A DNA stretch of 64,000 nt from Massilia sp. ZL223 (GTDB lineage: Bacteria; Pseudomonadota; Gammaproteobacteria; Burkholderiales; Burkholderiaceae_D), in contig NZ_JAGPWD010000017.1 of the NCBI RefSeq assembly GCF_018119395.1, positions 1 to 64,000 on the forward strand, written 5' to 3'. Both the position numbers and the translations under genes were made by a program. Below, in pieces: positions 37,534 through 51,124 of this stretch (position 1 is its first letter; each line of letters begins with the position of its first letter). Below the pieces are notes generated by a model. It saw only the letters and a list, made by a program, of their open reading frames with translations, was not told where the DNA came from and did no database searches.

Positions 37534-39396
37534 ATGAACCAGCCCGTGATGGGCGGCGTCGCCGCACTGAACGTTCCAGCTTACATCAAACACCAAAAGC
37601 TCATCAATTGGGTCGCGGACATCGCCGCCCTGACGAAGCCTGACGCCATCTACTGGTGCGACGGCTCGGAAGAAGAGTACGACCGCCTGTGCGCACAGAT
37701 GGTCGAAGCCGGCACGATGAAGAAGCTCAACCCGGCCAAGCGTCCGAATTCCTATCTCGCCTGGTCCGACCCGTCGGACGTGGCGCGCGTCGAAGACCGC
37801 ACCTATATCTGCTCGGCCACCAAGGAACAGGCTGGCCCCACCAACAACTGGATGGACCCGGCCGAGATGCGCCGCACCCTGAACGGCCTGTTCGATGGCT
37901 GCATGGCCGGCCGCACCCTGTACGTGGTGCCGTTCTCGATGGGCCCGCTGGGCTCGCCGATCGCCCACATCGGCGTCGAACTGTCCGACTCGCCTTACGT
38001 CGCCGTTAACATGCGCATCATGACGCGCATGGGCAAGGCCGTGTACGACGTGCTGGGCGCCGATGGCGAGTTCGTGCCTTGCGTGCACACCGTCGGCATG
38101 CCGCTGGCCTCGGGCCAGAAGGACGTGCCGTGGCCGTGCAACCCCACCAAGTACATCGTCCACTATCCGGAAACCCGCGAGATCTGGTCCTTCGGCTCGG
38201 GCTACGGCGGCAACGCCCTGCTGGGCAAGAAGTGCTTCGCGCTGCGTATCGCCTCGAACATGGGCTACCAGGAAGCGCAGGCAGGCGGCACCGGCTGGCT
38301 GGCCGAGCACATGCTGATCCTGGGCGTCGAATCGCCCAAGGGTGAGAAGAAATACGTGGCCGCCGCCTTCCCGTCGGCCTGCGGCAAGACCAACTTCGCC
38401 ATGCTGATCCCGCCGAAGGCCTTCGACGGCTGGAAGGTGACCACCATCGGCGACGACATCGCCTGGATCAAGCCGGGCCAGGACGGCAAGCTGTACGCGA
38501 TCAACCCGGAAGCCGGCTATTTCGGCGTGGCCCCGGGCACCAACGACAAGACCAACCCGAACTGCATGGCCTCGCTGCGCGAGAACGTCATCTTCACCAA
38601 CGTGGCGCTGACCGACGACGGCGACGTGTGGTGGGAAGGCATGACCAAGGAAGCCCCGGCGCACCTGGTCGACTGGCAGGGCAAGGACTGGACCCCGGCA
38701 TCGGGCACCAAGGCTGCCCACCCGAACGCGCGCTTCACCGTCGCCGCGACCCAGAACCCGGTGATCGACCCGGCCTGGGACGATCCGGCCGGCGTGCCGA
38801 TCTCGGCCTTCATCTTCGGCGGCCGCCGTTCGACCACGGTGCCGCTGGTGACCGAAGCGAACAACTGGGTGGAAGGCGTGTACATGGCCGCGACCATGGG
38901 CTCGGAAACCACCGCCGCCGCCGCCGGCCAGATGGGCATCGTGCGCCGCGATCCGTTCGCGATGCTGCCCTTCATCGGCTACAACATGAGCGACTACTTC
39001 CAGCACTGGCTCAACCTCGGCAAGAAGATCGAAGCCAAGGGCAGCGCGCCGAAGATCTACTGCGTCAACTGGTTCCGTACCGATGAAGCCGGCAAGTTCG
39101 TGTGGCCGGGCTACGGCGACAACATGCGCGTGCTGAAGTGGGTCCTGGACCGCGCCGAAGGCGGCGCTTCCGGCGGCCAGTCGCACCTGTTCGGCACCTC
39201 GCCGAACTACGGCGACCTGAACTGGGACGGCCTGGACTTCACCGAGCAGCAATTCACCCAGATCACCTCGATCGACAAGGCGGCCTGGAACGAAGAGCTG
39301 AAGCTGCACAGCGAGCTGTTCGAGAAGCTGGCCTACCACCTGCCGCAAGAGCTGGTGGACACCAAGGCCAAGCTGGAGAAACATCTGGCCGGCTGA
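37534..39396 (+). CDS. pckG: Phosphoenolpyruvate carboxykinase (GTP)
   Basis: A 620-residue GTP-dependent PEPCK (EC 4.1.1.32), converting oxaloacetate and GTP to phosphoenolpyruvate and CO2 for gluconeogenesis. The active-site loop ACGKTN is at 282-287 with the reactive Cys283. Substrate-binding parts include [18 protein letters not shown], the metal-binding DDIAWI and [11 protein letters not shown]. The length is typical of the GTP family and unlike the ATP type (about 540). The strong GGAGGT site 6 bases before the ATG fixes the start. A good terminator follows. Confidence 0.96.
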   Translation: MNQPVMGGVAALNVPAYIKHQKLINWVADIAALTKPDAIYWCDGSEEEYDRLCAQMVEAGTMKKLNPAKRPNSYLAWSDPSDVARVEDRTYICSATKEQAGPTNNWMDPAEMRRTLNGLFDGCMAGRTLYVVPFSMGPLGSPIAHIGVELSDSPYVAVNMRIMTRMGKAVYDVLGADGEFVPCVHTVGMPLASGQKDVPWPCNPTKYIVHYPETREIWSFGSGYGGNALLGKKCFALRIASNMGYQEAQAGGTGWLAEHMLILGVESPKGEKKYVAAAFPSACGKTNFAMLIPPKAFDGWKVTTIGDDIAWIKPGQDGKLYAINPEAGYFGVAPGTNDKTNPNCMASLRENVIFTNVALTDDGDVWWEGMTKEAPAHLVDWQGKDWTPASGTKAAHPNARFTVAATQNPVIDPAWDDPAGVPISAFIFGGRRSTTVPLVTEANNWVEGVYMAATMGSETTAAAAGQMGIVRRDPFAMLPFIGYNMSDYFQHWLNLGKKIEAKGSAPKIYCVNWFRTDEAGKFVWPGYGDNMRVLKWVLDRAEGGASGGQSHLFGTSPNYGDLNWDGLDFTEQQFTQITSIDKAAWNEELKLHSELFEKLAYHLPQELVDTKAKLEKHLAG

Positions 39397-39440
39397 TCCG
39401 GCTGAGTGGGGGAGGGCCGCCTGCGGGCGGCATATAAAAA

Positions 39441-39478
39441 AGAACAGGGGCGATGCCGGTGGCATCGCCCCTGTTTCA
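39441..39478 (+). terminator. Rho-independent terminator of pckG
   Basis: AACAGGGGCGATGCC-GGT-GGCATCGCCCCTGTT has a perfect 15-bp stem, preceded by A-rich and followed by a short T-rich sequence. It may work in both directions against uvrA. Confidence 0.9.
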
Positions 39479-39525
39479 TTGTGGCCGTCGATGGCCACCT
39501 CGTTCGCCGCCAGCCCGCACCCTCA

Positions 39526-39636
39526 GCACGTCATTCCGGCGAAGGCCGGAATCCAAGTTCGTCGCGTAGCTCTACATTCAAACGGTAACGCGGTGCACGC
39601 AAACTTGGGTTCCGGCCTGCGCCGGAACGACGGTCT
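39526..39636. repeat. REP-like inverted repeat element, copy 5
   Basis: The left arm (about 39526-39559) is GCACGTCATTCCGGCGAAGG then CCGGAATCCAAGTT. The right arm (39601-39636) is AAACTTGGGTTCCGGCCTGC then GCCGGAACGACGGTCT. It is in the standard orientation with a 41-base spacer, between converging pckG and uvrA. Confidence 0.85.
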
Positions 39637-39671
39637 GAAGGCTGATGACTATCGTTAGCGCTGCGATTCAA

Positions 39672-42521
<2,850 letters not shown>

Positions 42522-42628
42522 TAAGTTTGCAGGCTTTCAATAAGTTTTTGCGGGCCGGCGCACGAAGAAAAGCGCAGTGAGCGGGCCAATCGGAGAGAAC
42601 CCATAAGTGTAGCTTGTTTTTCGAAACG

Positions 42629-42644
42629 CTGTACATGCATCCAG
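42629..42644 (-). promoter_or_regulatory. Probable LexA box upstream of uvrA
   Basis: Read on the minus strand CTGGATGCATGTACAG matches CTGT-N8-ACAG with one mismatch (CTGG for CTGT). It is centred about 115 bases before uvrA. It could also act on the divergent gene at 42829. The rest of this 307-bp divergent gap shows no gene. Confidence 0.5.
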
Positions 42645-42828
42645 CACTTTTGTGCCGCCAGGATACGTTTTCATGTTACTTTCAGCAGGAATGCACAGGC
42701 GGCAACCGGGGTCTGCAGTATGTGGGCCGCTTCTGGGACGCTTCAATGACAAAGCGTCCAGGAATCGAAAATAAATTCCCCGGTTTAGAATCCCTGCCAC
42801 AAACGCTTCACTACCACTCAAGAGCGAC

Positions 42829-43581
42829 ATGGAAATCATTACAGAAGACGATTACGCGGGCCTGCTGGACGACCATCCGCGTTCCCCCAATGCCGCCGTG
42901 CTCAGCTTCAGTTCGGGCGGGGTCAGCTGTATTCCGCATGGCTTCCTGAGCAACTGGCTGGAGCAGGAACCCGAGGCCGGTACCTTCTATATCGGCCGCT
43001 GTTCCGGTTTTGGCATCGGCTCGATCGCCAAGTACGACGCCGGCCTGCAAAGCCTGTGCGTAGGCCGTTTCGTTTCCGGCGGCTTGCGCCTGCGCTTCCT
43101 GCTCAACGGACAGCACGAGTCGAAAACGATCTCGACCTATATGTTTTCCATCGCCCGCATGAGCATGACGAACGCACCGCCGCCCCAGTACGCGGACTCG
43201 ATCGTCCGCAACGATGTCTGGATTGGCGACGAAGCGATGATGCTGGGCGGCGGGATTATCGAGAACGGCTGCATCATCGGCGCGCGCTCCCTGCTGCCGC
43301 CCAATTTCCGCTCCGAACCCTATGGCATCTATGCCGGTTCGCCGGCGCGCCTGATCCGCTTCCGCTTCCCGGAGGCCGTGCGCGCCGCCTTGCTGGACCT
43401 GGCCTGGTGGGAAATGCCGATGAGCTGGATTCGTGATAATAACGACATGTTTTTGCAGGATATGACTGCCGACGAAGGCCGCGCGCTCGAGATCATCGCC
43501 CGCCTGAAGGAGAGCCGCCGCCAGCACGAAGCCGTGCATGGAAAGCCGGCCATCTTCGCCGCCGGCGACGTGCCGATCTAA
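42829..43581 (+). CDS. Left-handed beta-helix acetyltransferase (CatB/Vat-like)
   Basis: A 250-residue hexapeptide-repeat transferase. Repeats are visible in VRNDVWIGDEAMMLGGGIIE and then NGCIIGARSLLPPNF, and PYGIYAGSPARLIRFRFPE is the standard end of the beta-helix in the xenobiotic (chloramphenicol/streptogramin) acetyltransferase group. Family enzymes acetylate hydroxyls with acetyl-CoA as trimers. The usual catalytic His near the middle may be in NGQHESKTIST. Substrate unknown; an antibiotic-resistance role should not be assumed, since many members modify sugars. AAGAGCG precedes the ATG. Confidence 0.8.
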   Translation: MEIITEDDYAGLLDDHPRSPNAAVLSFSSGGVSCIPHGFLSNWLEQEPEAGTFYIGRCSGFGIGSIAKYDAGLQSLCVGRFVSGGLRLRFLLNGQHESKTISTYMFSIARMSMTNAPPPQYADSIVRNDVWIGDEAMMLGGGIIENGCIIGARSLLPPNFRSEPYGIYAGSPARLIRFRFPEAVRAALLDLAWWEMPMSWIRDNNDMFLQDMTADEGRALEIIARLKESRRQHEAVHGKPAIFAAGDVPI

Positions 43582-43779
43582 GCGATTCTTGACGCCGGTC
43601 TAGGCGCCGCCGGGCACCGGCCGCCGGCCCTGGCGTCCAATTCTCGAGCAGTCCGGGGCGTGCAAAAATCCCTTTTTTTCAGGGCTCATCGGCCCCATAA
43701 TAGTCGGCTGCAACACCCGTTCCCTGACGCTTAGTCATTTGCAGAGTCAGGGCTCTACATAACTCACTGGAGTAACAAC

Positions 43780-44277
43780 ATGGCATCAGTCAACAAGGTC
43801 ATCATCGTCGGCAACCTGGGCCGCGATCCGGAAATCCGCTACATGCCGAGCGGCGACGCGATCGCGAACATCGCGGTGGCCACCTCGTACAAATCGAAAG
43901 ACCGCAACACCGGCGAGCAGAAGGAACTGACCGAATGGCACCGCATCTCCTTCTTCGGCCGCCTGGCTGAAATCGTGGGACAGTACCTGAAGAAAGGTTC
44001 GTCGGTCTACGTCGAAGGCCGCCTGCAGACCCGCAAGTACACCGACAAGGACGGCATCGAGCGCTACGCTACCGACATCATCGCCGAGAACATGCAAATG
44101 CTGGGCGGCCGCCAGGGTATGGGCGGCAACGACATGGGCATGGGCGGCGGCATGGACGACGACTACTCGGCGCCGCAGCGTCCGGCTCCGCGCCAGGCCC
44201 CGCCGGCCCCGGCAGCCCGTCCGCAGCCGAAGCCGGCTCCGAACTTCTCGGACATGGACGACGACATCCCGTTCTAA
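43780..44277 (+). CDS. ssb: Single-stranded DNA-binding protein
   Basis: A 165-residue SSB. The OB-fold covers about 1-107 ([51 protein letters not shown]). A Gly/Met- and Pro-rich linker ([14 protein letters not shown]) follows, and the acidic tail DMDDDIPF recruits partner proteins. The start follows a CTGGAG ribosome site. No LexA box was seen upstream. The terminator right after makes it a single-gene unit. Confidence 0.97.
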   Translation: MASVNKVIIVGNLGRDPEIRYMPSGDAIANIAVATSYKSKDRNTGEQKELTEWHRISFFGRLAEIVGQYLKKGSSVYVEGRLQTRKYTDKDGIERYATDIIAENMQMLGGRQGMGGNDMGMGGGMDDDYSAPQRPAPRQAPPAPAARPQPKPAPNFSDMDDDIPF

Positions 44278-44302
44278 GCTGTTTCTTCGAACGGCAAACA
44301 AG

Positions 44303-44336
44303 AACCCGCTTCCTCTTCGAGGAGCGGGTTTTTCAT
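44303..44336 (+). terminator. Rho-independent terminator of ssb
   Basis: AACCCGCTTCCTC-TTC-GAGGAGCGGGTT is followed by TTTCATTT. It also faces the converging VOC gene. Confidence 0.9.
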
Positions 44337-44368
44337 TTCCTGAATCGGGCTGCCGTCTATTTGCCCGC

Positions 44369-44752
44369 TTATTTGCCGATGATGCTAAGGATATTCCCGT
44401 CCGGGTCCTTCAGCCACGCCACCTTCATCTGCTCGCCGACGTGGATATCGTCCTCGAGCCGCATGCCTGCCATCTGGTATTGCTCGAAACGGGCGCCCTT
44501 GGCCTTGAGCGTATCGACTACCGTCCTGATCTCCAGGCCCACATCCCAGTTGATGGCCGTGGCCTGGTTGCTGCCCGCATACTCGGACTGGTAGACGAAG
44601 ATCCGGGAGTTGCCGCTCCGATAGGTCAGGACGCCCGGACAGGTGGCCCCGGCGTCCTCCTCTTCGAGTCCCAGCACATTGGTGTAGAACTCTCTTGCCC
44701 TGGCGAGGTCGCGCGTGGCGACGGTGGCGATCGCATCCACATGAGACAGCAT
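44369..44752 (-). CDS. VOC (glyoxalase/bleomycin-resistance fold) protein
   Basis: A 127-residue protein with the vicinal-oxygen-chelate pattern: VATRDLARAREFYTNVLGLE at the N-terminus and WLKDPDGNILSIIGK at the C-terminus, the two beta-alpha-beta-beta-beta modules. Metal ligands fit His4 and a Glu near the middle. VOC members include glyoxalase I, dioxygenases and drug-binding proteins; the role here cannot be told. It is last on the minus strand after the efflux operon, with an 88-bp gap. Confidence 0.82.
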   Translation of the reverse strand: MLSHVDAIATVATRDLARAREFYTNVLGLEEEDAGATCPGVLTYRSGNSRIFVYQSEYAGSNQATAINWDVGLEIRTVVDTLKAKGARFEQYQMAGMRLEDDIHVGEQMKVAWLKDPDGNILSIIGK

Positions 44753-44840
44753 GATGGCCTCCTCGGTTGGCCAATGAAGGAAGCGGATAGCGTACTGCGG
44801 TCGAATTTTGCGCAGCGCACCATTGGCGCGCTGCGCGGCC

Positions 44841-46062
44841 TTACTCGTAGCGCAATGCGTCGATCGGATGCAGGTTGGCCGCCTTGGCCGCCGGCATGAT
44901 GCCGAACACGATGCCCACCAGGCTGGAGAAGCCGAAGGCCATGGCGATCGCCCACCAGGGCACGAAGGCGTCCGGGAAGTTCGGGATCGCCTTGGCCGCG
45001 CCGAAGCCGATCAGGTAGCCCAGCAACAGCCCCACCAGTCCGCCCAGCAGCGACAGGGTGGTCGCCTCGATCAGGAACTGCATCAGGATATGGTGGCGCT
45101 GCGCGCCCAGGGCCTTGCAGATGCCGATCTCGCGGGTGCGCTCGGTCACCGACACCAGCATGATGTTCATGATGCCGATGCCGCCCACCAGCAGTGAGAT
45201 GCTGACGATGCCGCCCAGGACCAGGGTCAGGGTCGCGATGATGCTTTCAAAGGATTCCGACAGCTGCTGGGCGGTCTGCACCTTGAAGTCGTTGCGCTGG
45301 CCCGGTTTGAGGTGGTGGGACTGGCGCAGCAGCGAGGTCACTCGGCCCTGCACGGCGTCGATCTGCTCGATGTCGTTCACGGTGAAGCTGATCGAGATGT
45401 TCAGCTTGGTGCCCGTGCCCGCGATCACCTGGCCGACCGCGAAAGGAATCAGGATGTAGTTGTCCTTGCTGATGCCGAAGGTCTCGCCCTTTTCCTCGGT
45501 CACGCCGATGATCTTGAACCACTCGCCGCCGATGTCGATGAACTGGCCCAGCGGTTCGCCCGTCAGGCGCAGGTTCTCCAGCGTCTTGCTGCCGACCACG
45601 GCCACGCGGCGGCGCGACTGGTCGTCGCTGGCGCGCAGGAAGCGTCCCTTGGCCGGGAACACCTGGGCCGATTCCATATAGGTCTCGGTCACGGCCATCA
45701 CCTGGGTGAAGGTGGAGGTCGCGCCGGCGCGCACCGTGGTGCCGAAGTTGCCGAAGGGGGCGAAGGCGGGCGACACGTTGCTGATGTCGTCGATGTGGGT
45801 CACGATGCGCTCGTAGTCGCCGATCCCCAGCACGTTCTCCTTGCCCTGCAGCGCTTCCTCGAAGGTCGTATAGGCTTCCACCGTCAGGCTGTTCGAGCCC
45901 AGGCCCTTGAACTCGTTGCTGATCGAGGCCGACAGGCCCTGCACGATCGAGACCACGGCGATCACCGAGGCGACGCCGATGATGATGCCGAGCGAAGTCA
46001 GGAAGCTGCGGAAGCGGTGCGCGTAGATGCTCTGCAGCGCCGAGCGGAAGCTCTCCAGCACG

Positions 46063-46070
<8 letters not shown>
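44841..46070 (-). CDS. MacB-like ABC transporter permease
   Basis: A 409-residue permease with the MacB/FtsX architecture: one N-terminal helix after SIYAHRFRSFLTSLGIIIGV, a large periplasmic MacB_PCD domain (about 45-280), then three C-terminal helices in an FtsX domain (GGIVSISLLVGGIGIMNIML, SVTERTREIGICKALGAQR). It works with the ATPase and adaptor encoded just upstream to export substrate from the periplasm to TolC. The start at 46070 overlaps the ATPase gene by 8 bases. Here permease and ATPase are separate, whereas E. coli MacB is a fusion. Confidence 0.88.
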
Positions 46071-46793
<723 letters not shown>

Positions 46794-46797
<4 letters not shown>

Positions 46798-48062
46798 GTC
46801 GAGGCAGGCTTGGCCGCAGGCTCGGCGGTCACCACCGGCCTGGCTGTCGGCTCGACGGCGTCGCCCTGCTTCAGCTGGCGCAGGACCTTGTACGGACCCG
46901 TGATCACGGTCTCGCCATTGGCCAGGCCGCTGCGGATCTCCTGCATGCTGTCGTCCGCCGCGCCGGTGGTCACGATGCGCTTTTCCGCCTTGCCGTCCTT
47001 GGCGACGAAGACCCAGCTCTCGGCCTTGATCTCGGCCTTCTTCTTGTCCTTTTTCTTCGGGCCTTCGGTCGACTCTTCGTTGTTGGACAGGACCGCCTGC
47101 AGCGGCAGCGCGAGCGACTTGCCGCTGCTCGAGACGAACACCTCCGCGCGCACGCTCATGCCGGGGCGCAGGGCCAGCTGCTTGGTATCCAGGAGCTCGA
47201 CCTTGACGTCGTAGTTGCGCGACTTCGATGCGCCCTGGGCCGCCGCGGCCGGGTTCTGCTTGGGCGAGAGCGGGATCGACAGCACCTTGCCGGCCAGCGC
47301 CACGTCCGGGTAAGCGGCGGTATGGATCTCCACCTCCTGGCCGACCGCCACCCGTGCGATGTCGGCTTCGTCGACGTTCACTTCGGTGACCATGGTCGCC
47401 GTGTTCGCGATGGTCATCAAGGTGGAGCCGGCGATGCTGACCTGGCTGGCCACCGCCGTTTCGCCGACCTTGATGTCGAGCGCCGTGATGGTGCCGGCGA
47501 TCGGCGCGCGCACGGTGGTCTTGGACAGGCGCTCGTTGGCCAGCTTCAGGCTGGCCTCCACCTGCTCCAGGCGCGAACGGCTGTTGCGCAGCTCGATCTT
47601 CGCCGCTTCGAGCGCGAAGCGGGCGTCGTCGATCGCCGAGTCGGCTAGCATCTTCATCTTGTGCAGCTCGAGCTTGCGCTTGTACTGGTTTTCCTGGTTC
47701 TGCACACTCAGCTGCTGCTGTTCGATCGCGATGCGCTGCTGGCGCACCACGGCTTCCTGCTGCGCGACTTCGGCGCGGTAGGTCTGGTCGTCCAGGTGCA
47801 GCAGCAGGTCGCCCTTCGCGACCTGCTGGCCTTCCTTGACGTGGATGGCGCTGACCTTGCCGATCACTTCCGGCGACAGCATGACCTGCTCTTCGTAGAG
47901 CAGGTGGCCCGAGGCCAGGATCGACGAGCGGATGTCGCGGTAGCCGATCTTGTCGGTGTCCACGGCCTTGGCCGGTCCGCTGCCGCGGATCAGCTTGGCG
48001 GCCACGGGGATGCAGAGGATCGCCGCGATCGCCAGTCCTGCCAACAGTTTCTTGCGCTTCAT
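46794..48062 (-). CDS. MacA-like periplasmic adaptor (HlyD/RND family)
   Basis: A 422-residue membrane-fusion protein. An N-terminal membrane anchor (KLLAGLAIAAILCIPVAAKL) is followed by a lipoyl-like domain (KVSAIHVKEGQQVAKGDLLL), a long alpha-hairpin coiled coil (about 80-170, AEVAQQEAVVRQQRIAIEQQ), the second lipoyl half (TVRAPIAGTITALDIKVGET) and a beta-barrel. There is an unusual KKDKKKAEIKAE insertion near residue 335. It bridges the inner-membrane transporter to an outer-membrane channel; no TolC is in the window. Confidence 0.9.
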
Positions 48063-48787
48063 GCCATCTGGCTCAGTTTGAACGCCAGCCAGCCGCCGTA
48101 AATGAGGACCGTCGGGATCAGGATCACCCGCAGGGCGCTGCCGCGCGAGGCGCCGGTCCAGGCCTGGTAGCCGATGACTTGCAGCGCCAGGTTCCAGACG
48201 AAGAGGATCGAGAGGCTGTCCAGCAGGCCCGCCAGCGGGTGGCTCTGTTCGTAATGGAAGAAGAGCTGGTTGAGCGAAGTCGGGTTCAGCGCTTCCATGC
48301 CCAGCTGTCCGTTGGATTGGAGCAGCATCTGCATGCCGCCGAGTACCAGCACCAGCACATTGGGCAGGGAGGACCAGGCGGACAGTGCGAAGCCTTTGCC
48401 GAAGCTGAGTTCGCGGTTGGTGAATTTGCCGACGATGAGCAGGTACAGCGCGATGGCCGCATACATGGCCAGCACCGCGAAGACGCCGCCGCCGGCGGTG
48501 AGGTAGGCCATGGTCTGGCGGCTCATGCCCATCCCCGCCTGCTGCTCGCGCACGGCGGGATCGGCGACGGCGGCCAGCATGTGTTCCTGGAACCAGGTGT
48601 AATCGACGAAACCGAGGAAATACCAGAGGAAGAGCGCGACATTGGCGGCGCAGATCGCCAGTACCGGCAGCCAGGCGGCAGGGCGGGATGCCAGGCGCCG
48701 GAAGGTGGCGGCAGGTTCAAGGAAGATGCCGAACAGGGCGCTGAAAGGGGAGGTGGTGGCCGGTGCCGACTTGTCGATCAATTCCAT
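48059..48787 (-). CDS. YIP1-family integral membrane protein
   Basis: A 242-residue protein with about five membrane segments (LPVLAICAANVALFLWYFLG, GGGVFAVLAMYAAIALYLLI, LPNVLVLVLGGMQMLL and two more at the C-terminus). It fits the bacterial Yip1 domain family, whose role in bacteria is unknown. It is first in the efflux operon and overlaps the adaptor gene by 4 bases, so it is very likely connected to the exporter's assembly or membrane environment. The ATG at 48787 is chosen because MELIDKSAP begins the conserved fold. Confidence 0.75.
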   Translation of the reverse strand: MELIDKSAPATTSPFSALFGIFLEPAATFRRLASRPAAWLPVLAICAANVALFLWYFLGFVDYTWFQEHMLAAVADPAVREQQAGMGMSRQTMAYLTAGGGVFAVLAMYAAIALYLLIVGKFTNRELSFGKGFALSAWSSLPNVLVLVLGGMQMLLQSNGQLGMEALNPTSLNQLFFHYEQSHPLAGLLDSLSILFVWNLALQVIGYQAWTGASRGSALRVILIPTVLIYGGWLAFKLSQMA

Positions 48788-49006
48788 GGCGTGTGTCTTG
48801 TTCCAATGAGTCTTCGGGAATGCGCCCATGACCGCGGCGCCGGGTGTGACTATTTCACGAGGAAAACGATAGCATGCTGTTAAATAATGGCGCTATGTCC
48901 TTTGCTTACTTTGAAGGCAATCCTATAAAGGTTGATAGGAGCGCTTTGGACACAGCACGCGCCGGCGGTGGCGGTGCGTGGCACGCACATGGGCGGGAGT
49001 TGAAAG

Positions 49007-49570
49007 ATGAAGCGCATCTATCGCTGGAACACCGTGGAAGGCGGGGGGAGCGAACACCTGGCGCTCGATGCCGATGCCGCGCGGATCGTGGCCGAGAGCG
49101 TCGTGATCGGGCCGGACGCGGGGGCGCTGTACGAGGACGAGCCCTTCGGCTGCGCCTACCGGCTGAGCTGCGATGGCGAGTGGCGGGTCCGCGAGCTGGC
49201 GGTGTGGATGGCCGACGGCAGGACGCTGGCGCTGCGGGCCGACGGTGCGGGCCACTGGACCGGCGCGAATGGTCTGCCGCTTCCCGCGCTGGACGGCTGC
49301 ATCGACGTCGATCTCGCCTGCACGCCCTTCACCAACACGCTGCCGATCCGCCGGCTGGGGGAGAAGCTGCGGCAGCGGCGGGAGCTCAGGCTGGTCTTCG
49401 TCGCGTTCCCCTCGCTCAGCCTGAGCGCCTTGTCCCAGGCGTACACGCGGCTGGCGCCGGAACGCTATCTGTTCGAGAGTCCGGAGCACGCGTTTTCCGC
49501 CGAGATCGCAACGGATGAGGAGGGCGTGGTGCTGCGCTATCCGGGTTTGTTCGTTCGGCGCAGCCCCTGA
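49007..49570 (+). CDS. Putative glycolipid-binding protein (DUF1089-like)
   Basis: A 187-residue cytosolic protein. The segment GCIDVDLACTPFTNTLPIRR is diagnostic of the family annotated as putative glycolipid-binding, formerly DUF1089. Family length (180-190) is normal. It starts with YRWNTVEGGGSEHLALD, and a GGCGGGAGTTGAAAG ribosome site precedes the ATG. No partner gene is nearby. The glycolipid role rests on structural analogy in the family and is not proven. Confidence 0.75.
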   Translation: MKRIYRWNTVEGGGSEHLALDADAARIVAESVVIGPDAGALYEDEPFGCAYRLSCDGEWRVRELAVWMADGRTLALRADGAGHWTGANGLPLPALDGCIDVDLACTPFTNTLPIRRLGEKLRQRRELRLVFVAFPSLSLSALSQAYTRLAPERYLFESPEHAFSAEIATDEEGVVLRYPGLFVRRSP

Positions 49571-49576
49571 GCACGA

Positions 49577-49595
49577 CGCCGCCATGTCGGCGGCG
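49577..49595. terminator. Hairpin between converging genes
   Basis: CGCCGCC-ATGTC-GGCGGCG has a 7-bp stem in the 36-bp gap between two converging stop codons. It has no T-tract. Confidence 0.4.
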
Positions 49596-49606
49596 CGGGT
49601 TTCCGC

Positions 49607-50305
49607 TCAGGCGCGGCGGCGCAGGCTGGCCAGGCCGAGCAGGCCCAGGCCGAGCAGGGCGACCGAGGCCGGTTCCGGCACGGCGGCAGGTTCACTGTAG
49701 GCGATTTCGTTGGCCAGAAGCTGGTAAGTCACGGAGGTGGGGAAGTCGGCCCAGTCGTAGCCGTTGACCCAGACGAAGCCCTCGCCCACCGCGCCGCCGA
49801 CGATCGCAGCGGCGCCGCCGTCGCGGGTGGCGTAGACGGTGCCGAGGCCGAGCTGGCTGAAATTCTGGAAGAACTCGGTTGCGTTGCCGTCGGTGTAGTT
49901 GCTGCCCAGCTGCTCGCCGAGGCCTGCGGCCAGGCCGGCAGCGGTGAAGACCACATTGCTTTCGTAGTAGTTGGCGGCGTCCGATGCCGAACCGTTCAGC
50001 AGCGACATGCCGTACCCGGCGGAGGACCATTCGGTGATCAGCTTGCCGCCGCCCTGGATGAAACCGGCGAGCGCATTGTTGCCGGTGCGCTCACGGCCGA
50101 GGATCACGGTGTCGATGCCGGCCAGCGAGGCATCGCTCAGCTCGTCCAGCGCCACCACGGTATGGCCATGGGCGTTCAGGCCGCCTGCGAGGGTGCCGGC
50201 GCTTATATATTGGCCGAATACCCCGACCATGCCGGCATGGGCGGCACTGCAGGCAAACAGCGCAGCCACGGCGGCGGCTGCGAACGTGGTGTGAAAGCGT
50301 TTCAT
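49607..50305 (-). CDS. PEP-CTERM sorting-domain protein
   Basis: A 232-residue secreted protein. The signal peptide (MKRFHTTFAAAAVAALFACS then AAHAGM) is followed by a domain with an alpha/beta look (VALDELSDASLAGIDTVILG, FIQGGGKLITEWSSAGYG), reminiscent of a ThuA/GATase-like fold. It ends in PEP-CTERM: VPEPASVALLGLGLLGLASL then RRRA. The PEP motif, hydrophobic helix and Arg cluster are cut and sorted by exosortase (EpsH/XrtA), which is not in the window. The start at 50305 is preferred to an ATG at 50311 because AGGG lies 6 bases upstream of the former and overlaps the latter. Confidence 0.85.
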   Translation of the reverse strand: MKRFHTTFAAAAVAALFACSAAHAGMVGVFGQYISAGTLAGGLNAHGHTVVALDELSDASLAGIDTVILGRERTGNNALAGFIQGGGKLITEWSSAGYGMSLLNGSASDAANYYESNVVFTAAGLAAGLGEQLGSNYTDGNATEFFQNFSQLGLGTVYATRDGGAAAIVGGAVGEGFVWVNGYDWADFPTSVTYQLLANEIAYSEPAAVPEPASVALLGLGLLGLASLRRRA

Positions 50306-50529
50306 CGTCATCCCTAGTGTTGCGTGAGTGTTTTTGCTGGCGGCAACTGTCCGCCAAGCCGGCTGTTTCGCCGGCCGAGTTACCCTAAAGCATGTTTTGT
50401 GCCAAAAGGCATGCTTTATTGACAAATCAAGTAGTTAGGATGGCTAAGTAAAGACGAGTTTTCTCAACTGTAAAAAATTCCGACATGAAAGACACTAGGG
50501 CGACGTCGCAGCGGCAAAGATTTTCAATC

Positions 50530-50560
50530 AAATCGCTTGCAACTAAATCGCAAGCGATTT
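50530..50560. promoter_or_regulatory. Palindromic operator candidate upstream of ohr
   Basis: AAATCGCTTGC (50530-50540) and GCAAGCGATTT (50550-50560) are perfect 11-base inverted arms with a 9-base spacer; AAATCGCAAGCGATTT (50545-50560) is itself an 16-base palindrome with 7-base arms. A second palindrome ATAGCGCGCTAT is at 50648-50659. This is the pattern of an OhrR/MarR operator, though no ohrR gene is in the window. The rest of the 393-bp divergent gap shows no gene. Confidence 0.5.
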
Positions 50561-50698
50561 AATATGCCTTCTATGGCAGCGCGATAGTAATCAATCCCGC
50601 GAGGCCTGCAGCAAGGAAGCGCCGTTTCAGGAGCGGCGATCATTTAAATAGCGCGCTATCTAATAGCGTTTTATGAAAATTTGAAAAGGAGTCTTACC

Positions 50699-51124
50699 AT
50701 GGCAATCGATAAAGTCCTCTACCGTGCAAGCGCCAAAGCAACCGGTGGCCGCGAAGGCCGCGCCGTCTCGTCGGACGGTGTGCTCGACGTCAAATTGACC
50801 ACCCCGAAGGAACTCGGCGGCAATGGCCTGGAAGGCACGAACCCGGAACAGCTGTTCGCAGCCGGTTATTCGGCCTGCTTCCTGGGCGCCATGAAGTTCG
50901 TCGCGGCCCGCGACAAGCTGAAGATCTCTCCTGACGTCGCAGTGGAAGGCCAAGTCGGCATCGGCCCTCTGCCGGCCGGCTTCGGCATCGAGGTGCAACT
51001 GAACATCAGCCTGCCGGGCGTGCCGGCCGAGGAAGCCCAGACCCTGATCGACCGCGCCCACATCGTGTGCCCGTACTCGAACGCCACCCGCGGCAACATC
51101 AACGTGACCCTGCAGCTCGTATAA
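50699..51124 (+). CDS. ohr: Organic hydroperoxide resistance protein Ohr
   Basis: A 141-residue OsmC/Ohr-fold thiol peroxidase that reduces organic and lipid hydroperoxides using dihydrolipoamide. The peroxidatic Cys is in the [12 protein letters not shown] segment (near 60) and the resolving Cys in [11 protein letters not shown] (near 124). [13 protein letters not shown] and [11 protein letters not shown] are family marks. The length is normal. A strong AAAAGGAG site and the ATG at 50699 decide the start. Palindromes upstream suggest OhrR control. Since Ohr needs dihydrolipoamide, the orphan lipoamide dehydrogenase at 1138 is a possible but unproven electron source. Confidence 0.93.
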   Translation: MAIDKVLYRASAKATGGREGRAVSSDGVLDVKLTTPKELGGNGLEGTNPEQLFAAGYSACFLGAMKFVAARDKLKISPDVAVEGQVGIGPLPAGFGIEVQLNISLPGVPAEEAQTLIDRAHIVCPYSNATRGNINVTLQLV

